From: Timema cristinae
Taxonomy: Eukaryota > Arthropoda > Insecta > Phasmatodea > Timematidae
Reading direction: 5' to 3'
DNA length: 64,000 nt
NCBI GenBank assembly: GCA_039000515.1
Contig: JBCFYV010000024.1
Span: 17,332,041-17,396,040 of the forward strand
Of the stretch, positions 12,626 to 23,777 are shown one piece after another. A model generated the notes under the pieces. It worked only from the letters and a program-made list of their open reading frames with translations. It was not told the DNA's origin and ran no database searches. Both the position numbers and the translations under genes were made by a program. Each line of letters starts with the position of its first letter. The first letter of the stretch is position 1.

Positions 12626-12903
12626 TATTTCCCTCCAAAATGGATCTAGCCCAATATAACATATCTAAAACAAATTTTTACCTAGATATATTACGGAGTA
12701 GCTAACTTTCCAGCTGTATGGCTTACACCAAAATGATGTTTGCTGGCGATTTATTGTATTTATTTCCAGTTAGTATTTTATCGTGAAGTTCCCAATACAC
12801 TTGTTAACAATTTCTTCTGTTTAATTCGACGATACTCAATCCAATAATCTTTCACATAAAAAGTCCCCAATCCACCACTGTAAACTTCCTTAGTGTGTAT
12901 GAT

Positions 12904-12950
<47 letters not shown>

Positions 12951-13356
12951 TAAACGCCCGAAAAAAGGGGTGAATATTATTTTTCATAAAAGCTTCAAAA
13001 CGTTTTATCTAATGTTGAGGCAGTCTTCAGGGCAGAAGGACGTCAGCAAAGTTCAAGAATTACACCTAACATTCTTTATGCTCCCCAAAGAGATAGGTAT
13101 GAGTGTACGACTGCTCGCATTGTTATAATACATCAAGATAAGGCACGCGATAAGGCCCCTTCCAATCGTGACTCTCGCACTTCTCACATTCGGGCACACT
13201 TGGCAACACCGCGGACACTGAACAAGGTGAATAATTGTTAAACCAAGGACAGTAACAAAAATAATGTTGTTTGTATCCATCGGCAATGAAAATCAGTCAC
13301 GGCAATGAAAATCACAGTCACGGCGAGCAAACAGATTCCATGGAGAAATAATACTA
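12626..13356. other. Non-coding with an (AT)n tract and a GC-richer patch
   Basis: 12909-12946 is an (AT)n run of about 18 units. 13130-13220 is GC-richer and contains TTGGCAACACCGCGG. No domain was recognised in the open frames of either strand. Confidence 0.5.
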
Positions 13357-13648
13357 TATTATTATTATTATTATTATTATTATTAGAACCGCGTCTTACT
13401 ACCGTTCGGGTTATACGCACTTACGCTAATGTGTAATGGTAGGGTGATTGTGAGATGAAATAAAGGACCTACAGTTTAACGTGGAATCCGAACCACGGTG
13501 GAGACCTGGCAATTCCTCACATTCACAAGATGTCTTTCAGAGGTGAAGGAAGGGTTTGGTAATCAGATAAATCTTTGCCGGACCGAGGATTGAACCCGGC
13601 CGCCAGCATAGAAGTCTGACACCTTACCCCTAGACACCAGGTCACCGA
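13357..13648 (-). repeat. SINE-1 copy (tRNA-derived, full length)
   Basis: On the minus strand it has an A box (GGTGTCTAGGGGTAAGG), B box GGGTTCAATCC, a body with CACCGTGGTTCGGATTCC and AACTGTAGGTCC, the common tail, and (TTA)n at the end. Against the other copies it lacks one base at several doubled letters (TACCGTTC for TACCCGTTC, TAGACACC for TAGACCACC). These look like base-call losses. Confidence 0.92.
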
Positions 13649-13819
13649 AATAATACTATAAATAAGTTAATTTATAATGAGAGCAAATGGAACATACTTT
13701 ATAATTATGACAAGATATAGTCATAAACAGTGCACTGTGGAATCGCGCTAAAAACATTCTACAGAAATAGTCGCACGCAATAAATGTATTTATTTCAGAA
13801 GTCTTTAACGTGCACTTTC

Positions 13820-14093
13820 AGAACCGACTGATTATATCAAAACACGAGAATATCAATGAGCGAGAGCGAAAGGGCTTACCAATTTTTCCGGGGAAGGTAT
13901 TTTCACATAACTTCCAGGGTTATTTTAAAGTATATAACAAACATAGGACCGTCGACTTTACTTACTCTCCGAGGAGTTGTGCTACGTACGGATTTTTAGC
14001 GCTCAGAAAAATCCGCAATCCCCGGCTGGGATTAAACTCACGAACATCGGGCCCTGAGCCGAGCACGCCAAGACCACCGAGGTCAACTCAAGT
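13820..14093 (-). repeat. SINE-4 copy, carries the empty hAT site
   Basis: The minus-strand head (GACCTCGGTGGTCTTGGCGT) with a B-box-like TTTAATCCCAGCCGG matches the interrupted copy at 58273-60176. It contains the uninterrupted GGTATTTTCACATAACTTCC at about 13905-13925, exactly where the other copy holds a hAT insertion. Confidence 0.75.
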
Positions 14094-14185
14094 GCGGTAA
14101 AAACAAAGGACAATAATGTAAGTAAATTACAGGAACAAACCATAAATAGTATATATTATTGCAACAGCTATTAATGAGACATCGG

Positions 14186-14346
14186 GAGTTAGATCAGCAC
14201 CAACGTGCTCGACTGTATCTAGAGATATGGGCTTTATTTTTCTCTCTCCCAAACAAATGCGTATCCACTTCATATAAATTCAACCTTGCTCATTCATATT
14301 CCCTATGCAGATAGCCCAAGCCAGTAGTAAGTCGCGGAGCACTAAA
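14186..14346 (+). repeat. Degenerate SINE-2 copy
   Basis: Body CAAATGCGTATCCACTTC, ATAAATTCAACCTTGCTCAT and a diverged tail AGTAGTAAGTCGCGG. The head is eroded. Confidence 0.6.
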
Positions 14347-14465
14347 GGAAACATTATAACTGTCGGCCTAGGGCATCACTATCTCTTCAATGTTACGTAA
14401 TGACAGTAAAGTTACGTTAAACTGCTGATATGGCATAACATTGCTACTTTCTACTTAATCTATAC

Positions 14466-14640
14466 CCTCGGTCTAGACACTAAACTCATCTAGTCTGATT
14501 TTCTTGTGACAGTGTAAGTCGGGGTTCGAATTATGTACAAGTGTAGGCCTGCTGAGAGGGGGGGGGGGGGGGTTCTTAACTGGTTTTTCATTCTCTATCC
14601 ACGTAAATGCGGGTATATTCCCTTTAAATTCTACATGTGG
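14466..14640 (+). repeat. SINE-2 copy with expanded G run
   Basis: Head CCCTCGGTCTAGACACTAAA, B box GGGGTTCGAAT, and body CCACGTAAATGCGGGTATAT. Where other copies have GAGGGTGG it has a run of 14-15 G (about 14558-14572). The tail is lost. Confidence 0.65.
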
Positions 14641-14659
14641 GGGTAAAACTTAATCTAAC

Positions 14660-15476
14660 TGTGTAACTAGGTCTTGAAACAAAAATTATCCCGGCAGATA
14701 AAACATTTACATGCTCTACTTTTTATGTGTCCATGTGCAAATACATGTAACTTTTAAAAGCTTAAAGACGATAGTCAATAGGCTACTTGCTGTAGATTTT
14801 TTTTTTGCTCTAAAAGTTTCTTCCAATGGCAACCCGAACTTTCTAGCCTACCACCCATTCGATGGTGAGGGATTTGTATATATGGTTTAAGACACATTGA
14901 GTATTTTAGTACTTCTATGCGCGCTATATTGTTTCCCTTAATAGAGTTTAGGTATGATGTGAAATCATGGGTGTAAGTAGGTACCGTGTGATGAGTGCTC
15001 TAAGAATAAAGAAAAGCACCCATTATTTATTATAAACAGCGTTCAAGATTAAAATGTCTGAATGGTCCCAATCAGCTTTGCTGGAGACATTTCCACAATG
15101 TGTTTTCCATCTCCTCTACTAGTGAATGCTGATATTATTACAACATAATTTTACCCTTCCCGCCATTCAAAGGAAAAACTAAAAAGCATTAATGTATGCT
15201 TTTAGACACTTATCTCGGTCGGTGGAGAGTCTAACAGTTTTGAAAATAAAGGATTCAATTGCGCTGTAGACAAACGGTTTGAAATTGTTGTTGACGATAT
15301 TATGTTGTAAGATTGAATGTTCTTTAAATGAGGTTAAGTCTCCGATAGCTTGTATATGCACAAAATGTATGGAAGAATAATAAGGAAAAGGCAGCTTCCT
15401 AACAAAGATTAAATATCCATAGTGTCCACTTGCAATCGGGCTATACCGACCAGACAGCTGCAGCATGTTTTATAGA
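14660..15476. other. Non-coding DNA
   Basis: A/T-rich. A minus-strand frame at 15.18-15.47 kb (95 codons) has no recognised domain and is not called. Confidence 0.35.
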
Positions 15477-15648
15477 CCAGAGCCGCTACTTCTTTATTCA
15501 AGTAGCTCATCAATAATAATTGTCCTTACTAGGCTGAGATGACACCGCTACAGAGACATTGTTTTACAGAAAAATATATGGAAGAGTCGGGGATTGAACC
15601 CAGGATCCTGGATTTGTAGTCAGGACTTTTGACCAAGGAGGCGGTCAA
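15477..15648 (-). repeat. SINE-3 copy, minus strand
   Basis: Shares TTCAAGTAGCTCATCA, TGAGATGACACCG and the GGGATTGAACCCAGGATC...GTAGTCAGG...TTTTGACCA tRNA-like head with 3696-3872. A/T-rich flank follows. Confidence 0.7.
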
Positions 15649-15943
15649 ATATTTATACAAAAATTGATGAAATAAATGTATATGAAATATTACAAATCCT
15701 TTAGAAGTTGTGTATATTTAATTAACAATATTAGTAGGGCGAATAAAGTATTACAAGCAGTGTTTGGCCAATACACTTTTAACTTTGGATTAACCCAGAA
15801 AATATTTATTGGTTGCTTTAAATAGTCAATGATAATGAGGGAAAAGGGGAATAGTGTGAAGTATGTACATGTATAAATTGTAGAGACCTCTTGCAAACTA
15901 AGTGTAGATTAAAAATTTGGCTTTTATTAAAGTATTTTATTTT

Positions 15944-16186
15944 TAGTACTGCGTCTTACTACCGGGCCAGGTTAGACAAATATGTGCTATAACGCTAATG
16001 TGCTATGTATGAAAAGGCTGAATTTAGAGGAAGTGTACCGGAATTTTCTGGGAGGGAGGGTGGAAAACTATCAGGAAAAATCCCCTTAGTACACCCAACC
16101 GAGATTCTAACCCCAATGTCCCTATCATCGGCCGTCTAATCTATTGCAAGAGTGACGCTTTTGACAATGCGGCCACTGAAGCAGCT
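15944..16186 (-). repeat. SINE-2 copy, full length
   Basis: Tail GCGTCTTACTACCGGG, body GAGGAAGTGTACCGGAATTT, B box region CCAACCGAGATTCTAACC, head GCGGCCACTGAAGCAGC, all in minus orientation. Confidence 0.85.
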
Positions 16187-16227
16187 TATATTGAAGTTAA
16201 GATTTATCATGAGAAAACCTTAAATTA

Positions 16228-16302
16228 TTATATATTAATAATAATAATAAAAATAATAATAATAGCACCACGTCTTACTACCCGTTCAGGTTTTACGCAC
16301 CT
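16228..16302 (-). repeat. SINE tail-only fragment with (AAT)n
   Basis: (AAT)-rich run followed by AGCACCACGTCTTACTACCC and GTTCAGGTTTTACGCAC. It is a severely 5'-truncated SINE insertion. Confidence 0.75.
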
Positions 16303-16352
16303 TAAAGTATTATAAAATCATATTTGTTATCGTGTTTTTTGGGGTTCTCTTT

Positions 16353-16548
16353 TATGAAAGGACCTTCTAGAAAATATAAACACATTTTTATGGTCAATAA
16401 TGATGGCATTTTAGTATATTGTTGGTGTTATTTTATAATAGTAATATCTATCAAAAGAAACATGCATACAACATGACGTGACGTATGAATACGTGAAAAT
16501 AGATCTAGAAAGTTTTCTAGTTGCCATTAAAAACCCTTCTGATGAAAA
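16353..16548 (+). mobile_element. MITE-A copy
   Basis: 5' end TTTATGAAAGGACCTTCTAG, core AATATCTATCAAAAG and CATGACGTGACGTATGAATA, 3' end AAAACCCTTCTGATGAAAAT. Confidence 0.8.
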
Positions 16549-16691
16549 TGATGATTGTACACGCAATACAGGAAGGGTGGTAACTTATTGTATGTGTCAC
16601 CAAGATACATAAATGTCTGAGGAAGTGGTGTAATTTGGGTGGGGAGAAAGGGGAGGGGGTGGTTTGGTGGTTCTTACTGTACCCTGATTTT

Positions 16692-16902
16692 GGTAGGAAG
16701 AACGGCATCTTGTAATTACTAAAGATACTAAAACAATGTTAATATATTCATAAATCAAGTCATGTTGTCTGCAGATGTCAATTTTGATATTATATGTTAT
16801 CAATACCTATAAAATAACACTAATAATACAGAACAATGTTATCAATGCTGGCCGCATATATATGCATTTTCTAAACGGTCTTTTCAACCAAAATCTTAGT
16901 AT
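16692..16902 (-). mobile_element. MITE-A copy, inverted relative to the one at 16353
   Basis: Begins CTGATTTTGGTAGGAAGAAC and ends GTCTTTTCAACCAAAATCT, with the core reversed (AAATCAAGTCATGTTGTCTG). About 145 bp separates it from the preceding opposite copy. Confidence 0.8.
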
Positions 16903-17179
16903 AGCTTAGCTCGAATATAAAAATAATGTGGCTTTTGGTCGTACTTGAGTTTATTGACGAAGCGTGTCAGAGAATTACGAGAATAGAAAAACTCAAAACA
17001 ATATTAAGGGTAAAATAATAAGTCTCTTCCCTCCTCCCCCACTACAATTCACGGTGTCTTGTAACGCCACTGATCTGAAGTACATTCCTATACCAAATCA
17101 GGAAACGAACTACAGCAATGACGAAGACCCGAGACTTGACATTTTGAAACAATGAAAAACAGCTGATTCAGCGAATTAC

Positions 17180-17470
17180 CTGTCACAACACACGCCAACA
17201 TGTCAAACGTAACATGCTCACTGAAATCACTGTCACTACAAACCTACCGAAGGCCCAGAGGATCGCCGTCAATTCGCTGCTGAACGCACTCCATTCTTGT
17301 TAAAAGTCACTTCCCTCGCACAACTATTCGCAATGAGACCGCTCGAACAAGTGAAGATCACGGCGCGCGGCCCAAACTGGAAGCGGGTCAGTAGGCCACG
17401 AACAGAGAGCCACAGCGCATGCGCCAACACGCAATCGCAGGATACTTCAAGTGTTATCAACGTCATAAGG
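17180..17470. promoter_or_regulatory. Candidate CpG-rich promoter with NRF1-type palindrome
   Basis: In otherwise A/T-rich DNA this stretch is GC- and CpG-richer, and holds a perfect GCGCATGCGC (17415-17424), the core recognised by NRF1/Ewg-type factors, plus GGCGCGCGGCCC nearby. On the minus strand an ATG at 17294 with A three bases upstream is followed by 15 open codons up to a possible splice donor (CG|GTAGGT, intron from 17247). That would make a first coding exon reading leftwards, MECVQQRIDGDPLGLR. A plus-strand frame also runs through, so direction is uncertain. The composition and motif are seen; the promoter and exon are inference. Confidence 0.4.
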
Positions 17471-18253
17471 GGTGGACAAATCGAATCTTGCTTTAGGTTT
17501 ATAGAAATTGAAACCAGTCCTGTTTCTCCATGAAAAAACTAAAACACCCGTTTCTTAAGAAGTGCTGAAATTGTGTTGTTTTTTTGGGGGGAGAGGGGGG
17601 GGGTAAGCCTCTTTCACACAAAATAGCTGCAACCAAGTGTGTTTTATTGATCTTAACTCAATACATATGTGTGTGTGTGTTTCCTTCTAGCATAGGCTAC
17701 ACTATTTTTGTATACTTTTAGCCCCACCCCCATCCCCCCCAAAGTCAGCCCGGAGAGTATGTTATGTATTTATTACATTTAAATATATAGTATCTAGTTA
17801 CTAGTTTTGTAAGATTGGGTTTTAAGTATTAAATTTTAATAACTTTATATATTAACATATTGCAAATTCTAATTCTAATACTAGTAGATTATTTAAGATA
17901 ACATTTGTTGCTAATATATAAACCTAGCAACACTTATATGACATTAGCGTATGAAATGTATTAAAGTCATGCGGAAATTTCCCTCAACTGGTTTTGTTTG
18001 ACTAACTCGCGCTAATAGAAAGAGAATCTGTAGTAACTTGCCAGTTTGAAGTGACGTGGCATGAAGAGCTGTGACGTCACGGAAAAATGTTACGTTACCT
18101 CCGTGTTGAAATGTGTCACGGTACAGTAATACAGTCGTTTCAATAATGCTATGTCCATATTTCGAAGGGCTCCATTGTTGTGTTTTGTCCAGTTTAAGAG
18201 AACAAGGCTTCCGATAATATTGACACGTAATCAATAAATTGGATACTTGCTTA
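17471..18253. other. Unassigned; CRE palindrome and open minus frame
   Basis: A perfect GTGACGTCAC (CRE core TGACGTCA at 18072-18079) with a second TGACGTGG at about 18051 lies inside a minus-strand frame of 106 codons. That frame starts with an ATG at 18264 inside a SINE head and ends at 17944. No domain was recognised and its start is in a repeat, so I do not call a gene. G-rich run at 17587-17604. Confidence 0.35.
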
Positions 18254-18468
18254 GGTGGGCGCATGGTCTAAGCCATCATTCTTGCAAAAGACTAGACTGG
18301 CAGACTGGTAGATTGGGGTGTTAATCATGGTCAGGTGTATGCTAGCTCAACGCAAATGCGGGTATACTTCCTCTAAATTCAACTTTCCTCATTCTTAACT
18401 CATTAGCGTAATTACTATGAATATGTATAAGTGGTTACCTTAAGAGGCAGTGAGACGCGATGATATAA
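18254..18468 (+). repeat. SINE-2 copy
   Basis: Head GTGGGCGCATGGTCTAAGCC, body CAACGCAAATGCGGGTATAC and CTCTAAATTCAACTTTCCTC, tail GTGAGACGCGATG. The B box is degraded. Confidence 0.75.
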
Positions 18469-18805
18469 AAAAAAGAGGAAAAAATGGGGTAAATGTTAGG
18501 TGCAGCAATTAAATGTGCGTTCGAGACAATATAATTATTATCGCAGATAGTACTTTGTCAAGAATAACTTATTTTTAGTTTTATGTTTAACAAAAAGGTT
18601 ATTAACGACTTAAGATAACTAGGGACGATAAATGTCATTGATATAAAATGCAATATCACTAACATGGAGAATGTGGAAACACCAGTAATATGGTGAAAGC
18701 CAGCCCCAATACAACCAGCCTGGGTTCAAACTATAACCTCCCTTGCAATGGCAAACAAGTTTAATGTGAGTTTGATGACTTAAATTACTAGGCGACAAAT
18801 ATGGC

Positions 18806-19046
18806 TGTCGGGAATGAAAGCAAGCAGTACTGGAAAATCAGGAATGACTGCAAATAGTACTGTACTAAAAGTCAGGAATGACAGCAAGTTTTATTGGCAG
18901 CAAGTATTAATGTGGAGTCAGGAATGTCAGAAAGTAGATAATTACATGTAGTCAGTAGGAATGATGACTATAGTAGTAATATTGTACAGTCAGGAATAAC
19001 AGCAAGTAGTACTGCACGGTCAGGGATAACAGCAAGTAATACAAAT
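18806..19046. repeat. Degenerate tandem repeat, about 33-38 bp period
   Basis: Successive units are variants of GTCAGGAATGACAGCAAGTA followed by GTACTGTA (about seven). Units differ by substitutions and length, indicating an old array. Confidence 0.75.
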
Positions 19047-19309
19047 GTTTTGAAAACTCTCTTGGTGAAGGGGTGGAACGCTATGTTACAAACAAACATT
19101 GTGAGACCCATGCAAACGGTTTAAACCAAAGAGCGAGGTTAAAAATTGATGTGGACATTTATTTCAGTACTTCTTGAACTTAGATTAATTTTAAATTATA
19201 TTCCAGCACATTATTGATCTATATTCTTAGATGAAAAGGCTGACGTAGTTAAGATTTATTTTTCTTTCATAACAGATACTCTTAAGCAATTAGATTTGTA
19301 GTTTCGAGA

Positions 19310-19570
19310 TACGATGCATCTGTAAAGGTTGTCCTGAAATTTAATGACAACTTTTTCTGTTCATTTAAAAAGTTTCTCATCTAATACCGCTATGCTTATG
19401 ATAAATATTAAACAACTATTAATATCACCATGTGAAGAAAACTAAACTAAACGTTGCTACTAGAGCCATATTTTATTAATTTTTATTTTGGCCAAAAAAA
19501 GTTTTGTAAAAGAAACTACAAAAACAATTTACCCTTTCCTCGAATCTCCAACATCCTAACCTTAATTATA
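19310..19570 (+). mobile_element. MITE-B (foldback) partial copy
   Basis: The internal part (GGTTGTCCTGAAATTTAATG...TTTCTCATCTAATACCGC) and right arm (TTTTGGCCAAAAAAAGTTTT...ACTACAAAAACA) match copies at 31775 and 45731. The left arm is missing. Confidence 0.65.
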
Positions 19571-20179
19571 TCGTCGTCATCCCACCCTATTAAAGTAAAA
19601 TGCTCACAGCCCGAACGAATAGTAAGACTAGCCCGTTATCTGTCAAGTACATTTAAGGAGGAAAAAAACATGTTTATCAATCTTGTGTATGAATAATTAT
19701 AAAGCAAGATCTCTGTAATCACTTGAAATACAAATATTTAACTACTGTCCCCTTTAAACAATGACAAACACCTCCTGCATTTCCGAACAAAAGATAAACG
19801 TGGTGGGACCAGTTAGAGCAGAAGAAAACAAGTAGCAACAGTGGTAAACTGGGAAGATATTTTATGAAGTAACCTTTGCTCGCTCCAAAGTCGAGTGGAA
19901 GTCACAGCGACTCTGCTAACTTATCGGTCAACAAATGCTACTCACCAGAGGGGCACAGAATGTACGTGTGCTTTTATCCGGTTTGGGTAAAGCCTGACAC
20001 AAAATAGATGTATTCTAAAATAAAATATTTGCTGGTTAAAAATAAATCTTTCCTCCCCTTAAAAAAATGTAATTGATTGTGAGTCTGCAAAAATGCACGA
20101 TACAAAAATCAGCTAATGCGGAGGCAGCAAAGCGAGGAGGTTGTTTGACGCTAGCCATATTTGAGCAGAATGAATCACT
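19571..20179. other. Non-coding DNA
   Basis: No gene or repeat recognised. 20030-20230 is open on the minus strand but runs into the foldback element. Confidence 0.35.
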
Positions 20180-20550
20180 TTGCCTTCCACTTTGAAAGGT
20201 AGGATGGAAGGGGAAGTCCACTTTTTTTTTGTGACAGAAAAAAAAATGTTGTATGACAAAATTAATAAAATAGTGCCTTAATATACATATTAAATTAATT
20301 TTTTAACATAGTGATTTCAAAAGTGTTTTAATTTTTCATGGCCATTGCTTAATTTGACCAGGGTTTCTATCTTCATTTAAAAAGTTTATAGTCAAATGCC
20401 GCGATGGCAATAATACGTATTAAAAAATGGTTTAAGATTACTATTTTAACATATTAAACTACATGTATCTACAGAAGCAATATTAATTTGGCAAAAAAAA
20501 AAAATTACCCCACGATCCCTTCCTTACATCCCATCGTGACACATTGCCTT
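20180..20550. mobile_element. MITE-B (foldback) copy, degenerate
   Basis: Left arm with GGTAGGATGGAAGGGGAAG; right arm ATCCCTTCCTTACATCCCAT is its imperfect complement. The centre has TTCATTTAAAAAGTTTATAG...ATGCCGCGATGG as in the other copies. Confidence 0.65.
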
Positions 20551-21071
20551 AATAAAATAGCAAACTTTAGTGAAAGGCATGTCCAACATTTCCAATAAGA
20601 GCTAAAATTGACCGTTGCTACCCACTTGTTTATTTCCGACCCAAGTCCGAAGTACAAGGGACTGTTATTTACCCAAAATAAGTTATACTTAAAACTAGCA
20701 CACTTGTGGCCTTAACAACATTCACTATTTTAAACCACGACATACTAATTAGTGACCTTGTAAAACAAAGCACCATCCATCTTGATCAAAGGGAAATTAG
20801 TTCGAGAGTTATTTCTTTATAATTTACAATTCGTGTATGGTTGTTTTGAAACTTAATCTGGTGAAAATTGAGGGTAATTTTAATAGTAAGACTTAGTACC
20901 AAGTCAATGTTATACTAAATACAGGCACCTACCTAAACCAGAATGGAATAGGCCCGTTTCATACTCGAAGATGGCCTCTTCCATTTGAGTGCAGGTTCAC
21001 GTTGTCTTGTATTTAGTATCGCACCACACTAGAGGCGCACTATGCCTGACTATGAATCTGGCCACTGTATT
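20551..21071. other. AT-rich non-coding DNA
   Basis: Nothing recognised. Confidence 0.4.
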
Positions 21072-21262
21072 AATTACTCCAAAGTGTTAGGGATTAGGAA
21101 GGTTGAATTAAGAGCCAGTGTGCCCACCTTTGTGTGGAGGGAGGATTAAAAACATTTAGGAAAAACCACCCTTTATGTATCCAAACTGGGATTTGAACCC
21201 CGATCTCCCCATCATCGGCAGTATAGTATATCCTAGTGTGACGCCTTGACCTCGTGGCAATT
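21072..21262 (-). repeat. SINE-2 copy, tail lost
   Basis: Body GGAAGGTTGAATTAAGAG, GTGTGCCCACCTTTGTGTGG, B box region GGGATTTGAACCCCGATC and head GTGACGCCTTGACC, minus orientation. Confidence 0.8.
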
Positions 21263-21479
21263 TTCTGTCGAACACGTAATAAAACTACATAAGCATTAAA
21301 AGTCAATCTTTTTGGGGTCTTTTAAACTCGCCAAAATATCAATTAATTTGTAATAATATTTAGTGTAACCAAAATTTCCTCTCTCGGGCATGACCAGTTT
21401 TTTTAAATATAGTTAAATATAAGAAGGGTAATTTTCTTTTTCTTTTATTTTTTCTAAGACGGTGGGAACAAAAATTCAA

Positions 21480-21609
21480 CCTTTCCTCAAATATTAAGGA
21501 ATAGATAGATATAAGATGTAGAAAGAAAAAAAGTAAAGTGTAGAAACTATGGATGATCGCAGGATATTTAATATAGTTTATCGTGGCACGAAGAGGTTGC
21601 TGACCCCTG
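21480..21609. mobile_element. hAT-type 3' end relic
   Basis: Ends in GAGGTTGCTGACCCCTG (21593-21609), the complement of a typical hAT terminus (CAGGGGTCAGCAACCTC). The preceding TCGTGGCACGAA also fits. The partner end was not found, so the left limit is arbitrary. Confidence 0.55.
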
Positions 21610-21642
21610 CCTTAGACAATGAGGCAACAAATGCGGGTTTCT

Positions 21643-22211
21643 CCAGTATTAATTAATAAGGGTGTCCCCCTTGCTACCAAACCGGCATTTCTTTAATAAT
21701 CTTAACATAAATTAAGATAATTCTACCTAGAATTTATTTGAAGTATTTCATTTTGTGAGAACTGTGATTACATCATAACATGTGCTGGAAGTGGTCACCA
21801 TTTGCGTCCAGACAGGATTGAACCCAGTGCATCGTATTTTGGAAAGTCCTTACCAGTACGTCCACTGTCACTGCCTAAATTTCTTCGGTTATGTTTGCTT
21901 TTGGCCACAATGCTCGCCTGGTCTAGCGCCACCTGATTTTGTTTAATGGTAATATCTAAAAGGGAGAGTTTACCGAAACAAACCATGAATCATAGACGCT
22001 TTGAAAACAAACATCACCGAAGAAATGAAGGTAGGAAACACTGGGTTCAATCCTGTCTGGACGCAAATGGTGACCACTTCCAGCACATGTTATGATGTCA
22101 TCAAAATTCTCACATAATGAGGTAAGTCAGCTTCAAATTTCGTTGCAATATCTTTATTAATGTTAGAATTACTAAAGAAATGCCGGGTTATGTAGCGAGT
22201 GGGACATACTG
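21643..22211. mobile_element. Long inverted-repeat (foldback) element
   Basis: Arms 21643-21829 and 22039-22211 are inverted copies around a 209-bp loop. The inner 59 bp of each arm (21771-21829 against 22039-22097) are perfectly complementary, while the outer parts show many differences. The right end reads GGGACATACTG followed by TA, and the left has CAGTAT and TGTCCCCC, compatible with a Tc1/mariner-like MITE. A tRNA-like head lies across the left arm and loop (about 21800-21885, minus strand, with B box GGGTTCAATCC). A second copy of the B-box half is therefore present in the right arm. Confidence 0.8.
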
Positions 22212-22213
22212 TA

Positions 22214-23627
22214 CAATAAATTAACAACGACTGAGTCCCACAGTTAATTCTTAATAACATTGTAAAGGAAGCTATGTGGCAGCAGAAACACATGAAAGTG
22301 AAACTGTGTCACTTGGCTCTTGGCCCTATGATCCAAATACTAGCGTCCCAATTAACTGTCAATGTCGGGACATCGCCTGTTCCATGGCCCAGACCGAGAA
22401 AACAGAACTTGTTATCTTGTCAACGTTAATTTTGAATAGTTATCAATAAGATGGAAAGTCGAAGCGTGACTCTCATATGAATAAGGCGGTCGGCATTACA
22501 TACTATAATTAAGACATTACCTACCAAGGATGGATTGTTAGTAAATAACAATTAAAAAACACTTAAAAACAAGATAGAGCCACTATTTTTTTACAGTTTA
22601 TTTTTTAATTATAAAATTGTTTAGTAAATAGCGGAACCTCACATTGTGAATGGTTGCTAGATATTCATTAGTTGTTAAGTGTAACTTAATTTAGTTTTTT
22701 TTTTTTTTTTTTACAAAAATATTTTAACAGAAGGGTTATGTTGCGGCCTCATTTGACTTCACCATCGCCAAAATATTTAAGATTTTCCCCCGCCAAGTTT
22801 TATTATTTGCATTTATAGGGAATGAGAAAACATTTAGGAAAATCCATCTTCAGTAGTCCAAGCCTTTCCGAGGTGCAAAAGCAGGCGAAATACAAGTGAT
22901 TTGGAGTTGAGTAAGAATGTCCTTAAGCAATGATAACACCCCCACGTTGAAGAGTCTGGTGGAAAAAAGTTAAGAAACTAATGATTACTTCTCTTTTTTT
23001 AGACACCTTAAAGACTTGAAAATGTCACAAAGACATATTAGTACGATAAGAAAACACCTTGTTGTCATGCATCAGATAAGAATTTTGAAAAATGTTCATC
23101 TAGGTGTTTTGAAGAAGGGGATAAAAATGCCCCTTTAAACCCTACGTGGCCTCTGTTGACCTATTAATCTGCCACTGCGTATTCAACATAATTGATAATA
23201 CCGTTTTAAAACCATCCCCTAGTATTATTTAAAAAAAACTTATCGAGTTATGCAGGTTGGTCGAAAAACTTTCCCGCAGTATTCACATTATTGACAAACC
23301 CTTTACCCCAAGGTTCTAACCGGAATACAGTGTGTGAAACTTATCGCAACAGTTTATAACTCCTTAATAATTTTGGATTGTTTTTATGAACAATGGACTT
23401 GGCAGTTTTCCACAAAGTGGCTCAGCGCAAATTATACATTCCAAAAGGTATAGCTGAATTAAACAAAGTTATAAATACCATAATGTTTGTCGACAGCTAC
23501 TGCAAAATAATTATTCTATCAACCTATGTTAACAACTAAAACAAAAATAAACATTATTTCTTCAGTATTTCTTCATCACAGCACAAATGAACCAAAACCA
23601 TATAGATCAATGCGCTAGGTAAAAGAA
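22214..23627. other. Non-coding DNA
   Basis: Nothing recognised apart from poly-T at 22689-22710 and general A/T richness. Confidence 0.4.
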
Positions 23628-23690
23628 GATCCCGGATAGCTGAGGCACGCTAAGCCAAAGGTCCCGGGTTGAATTCCATGCCCAGGTATC
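23628..23690 (+). repeat. SINE-5 head (tRNA-like)
   Basis: CCCGGATAGCTGAGGCACGC, GCTAAGCCAAAGGTCCCGGG and TTGAATTCC resemble a tRNA gene with degraded A and B boxes. Related to 32803-32885. It runs directly into the TA/GA microsatellite. Confidence 0.5.
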
Positions 23691-23691
23691 A

Positions 23692-23702
23692 TTTATATAT
23701 AT

Positions 23703-23776
<74 letters not shown>
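23692..23776. repeat. Compound (TA)n-(GA)n microsatellite
   Basis: About 30 TA units with one interruption, then 10 GA units. The open frame across it is a by-product. Confidence 0.95.

Positions 23777-23777
<1 letters not shown>

Noticed and set aside
11487..12705. Three overlapping plus-strand frames of 350-390 codons
   Set aside because: They arise from a 45-bp tandem repeat without stops in any plus frame. Frames slip between units and no domain or start context supports coding.
17944..18264. 106-codon minus-strand frame starting with ATG
   Set aside because: The start lies in a SINE head and no domain is visible; kept only as an unassigned region.
19600..19625. Possible SINE tail (CCCGAACGAATAGTAAGAC)
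   Set aside because: The similarity is short and no body or head of either SINE is nearby in the right order.
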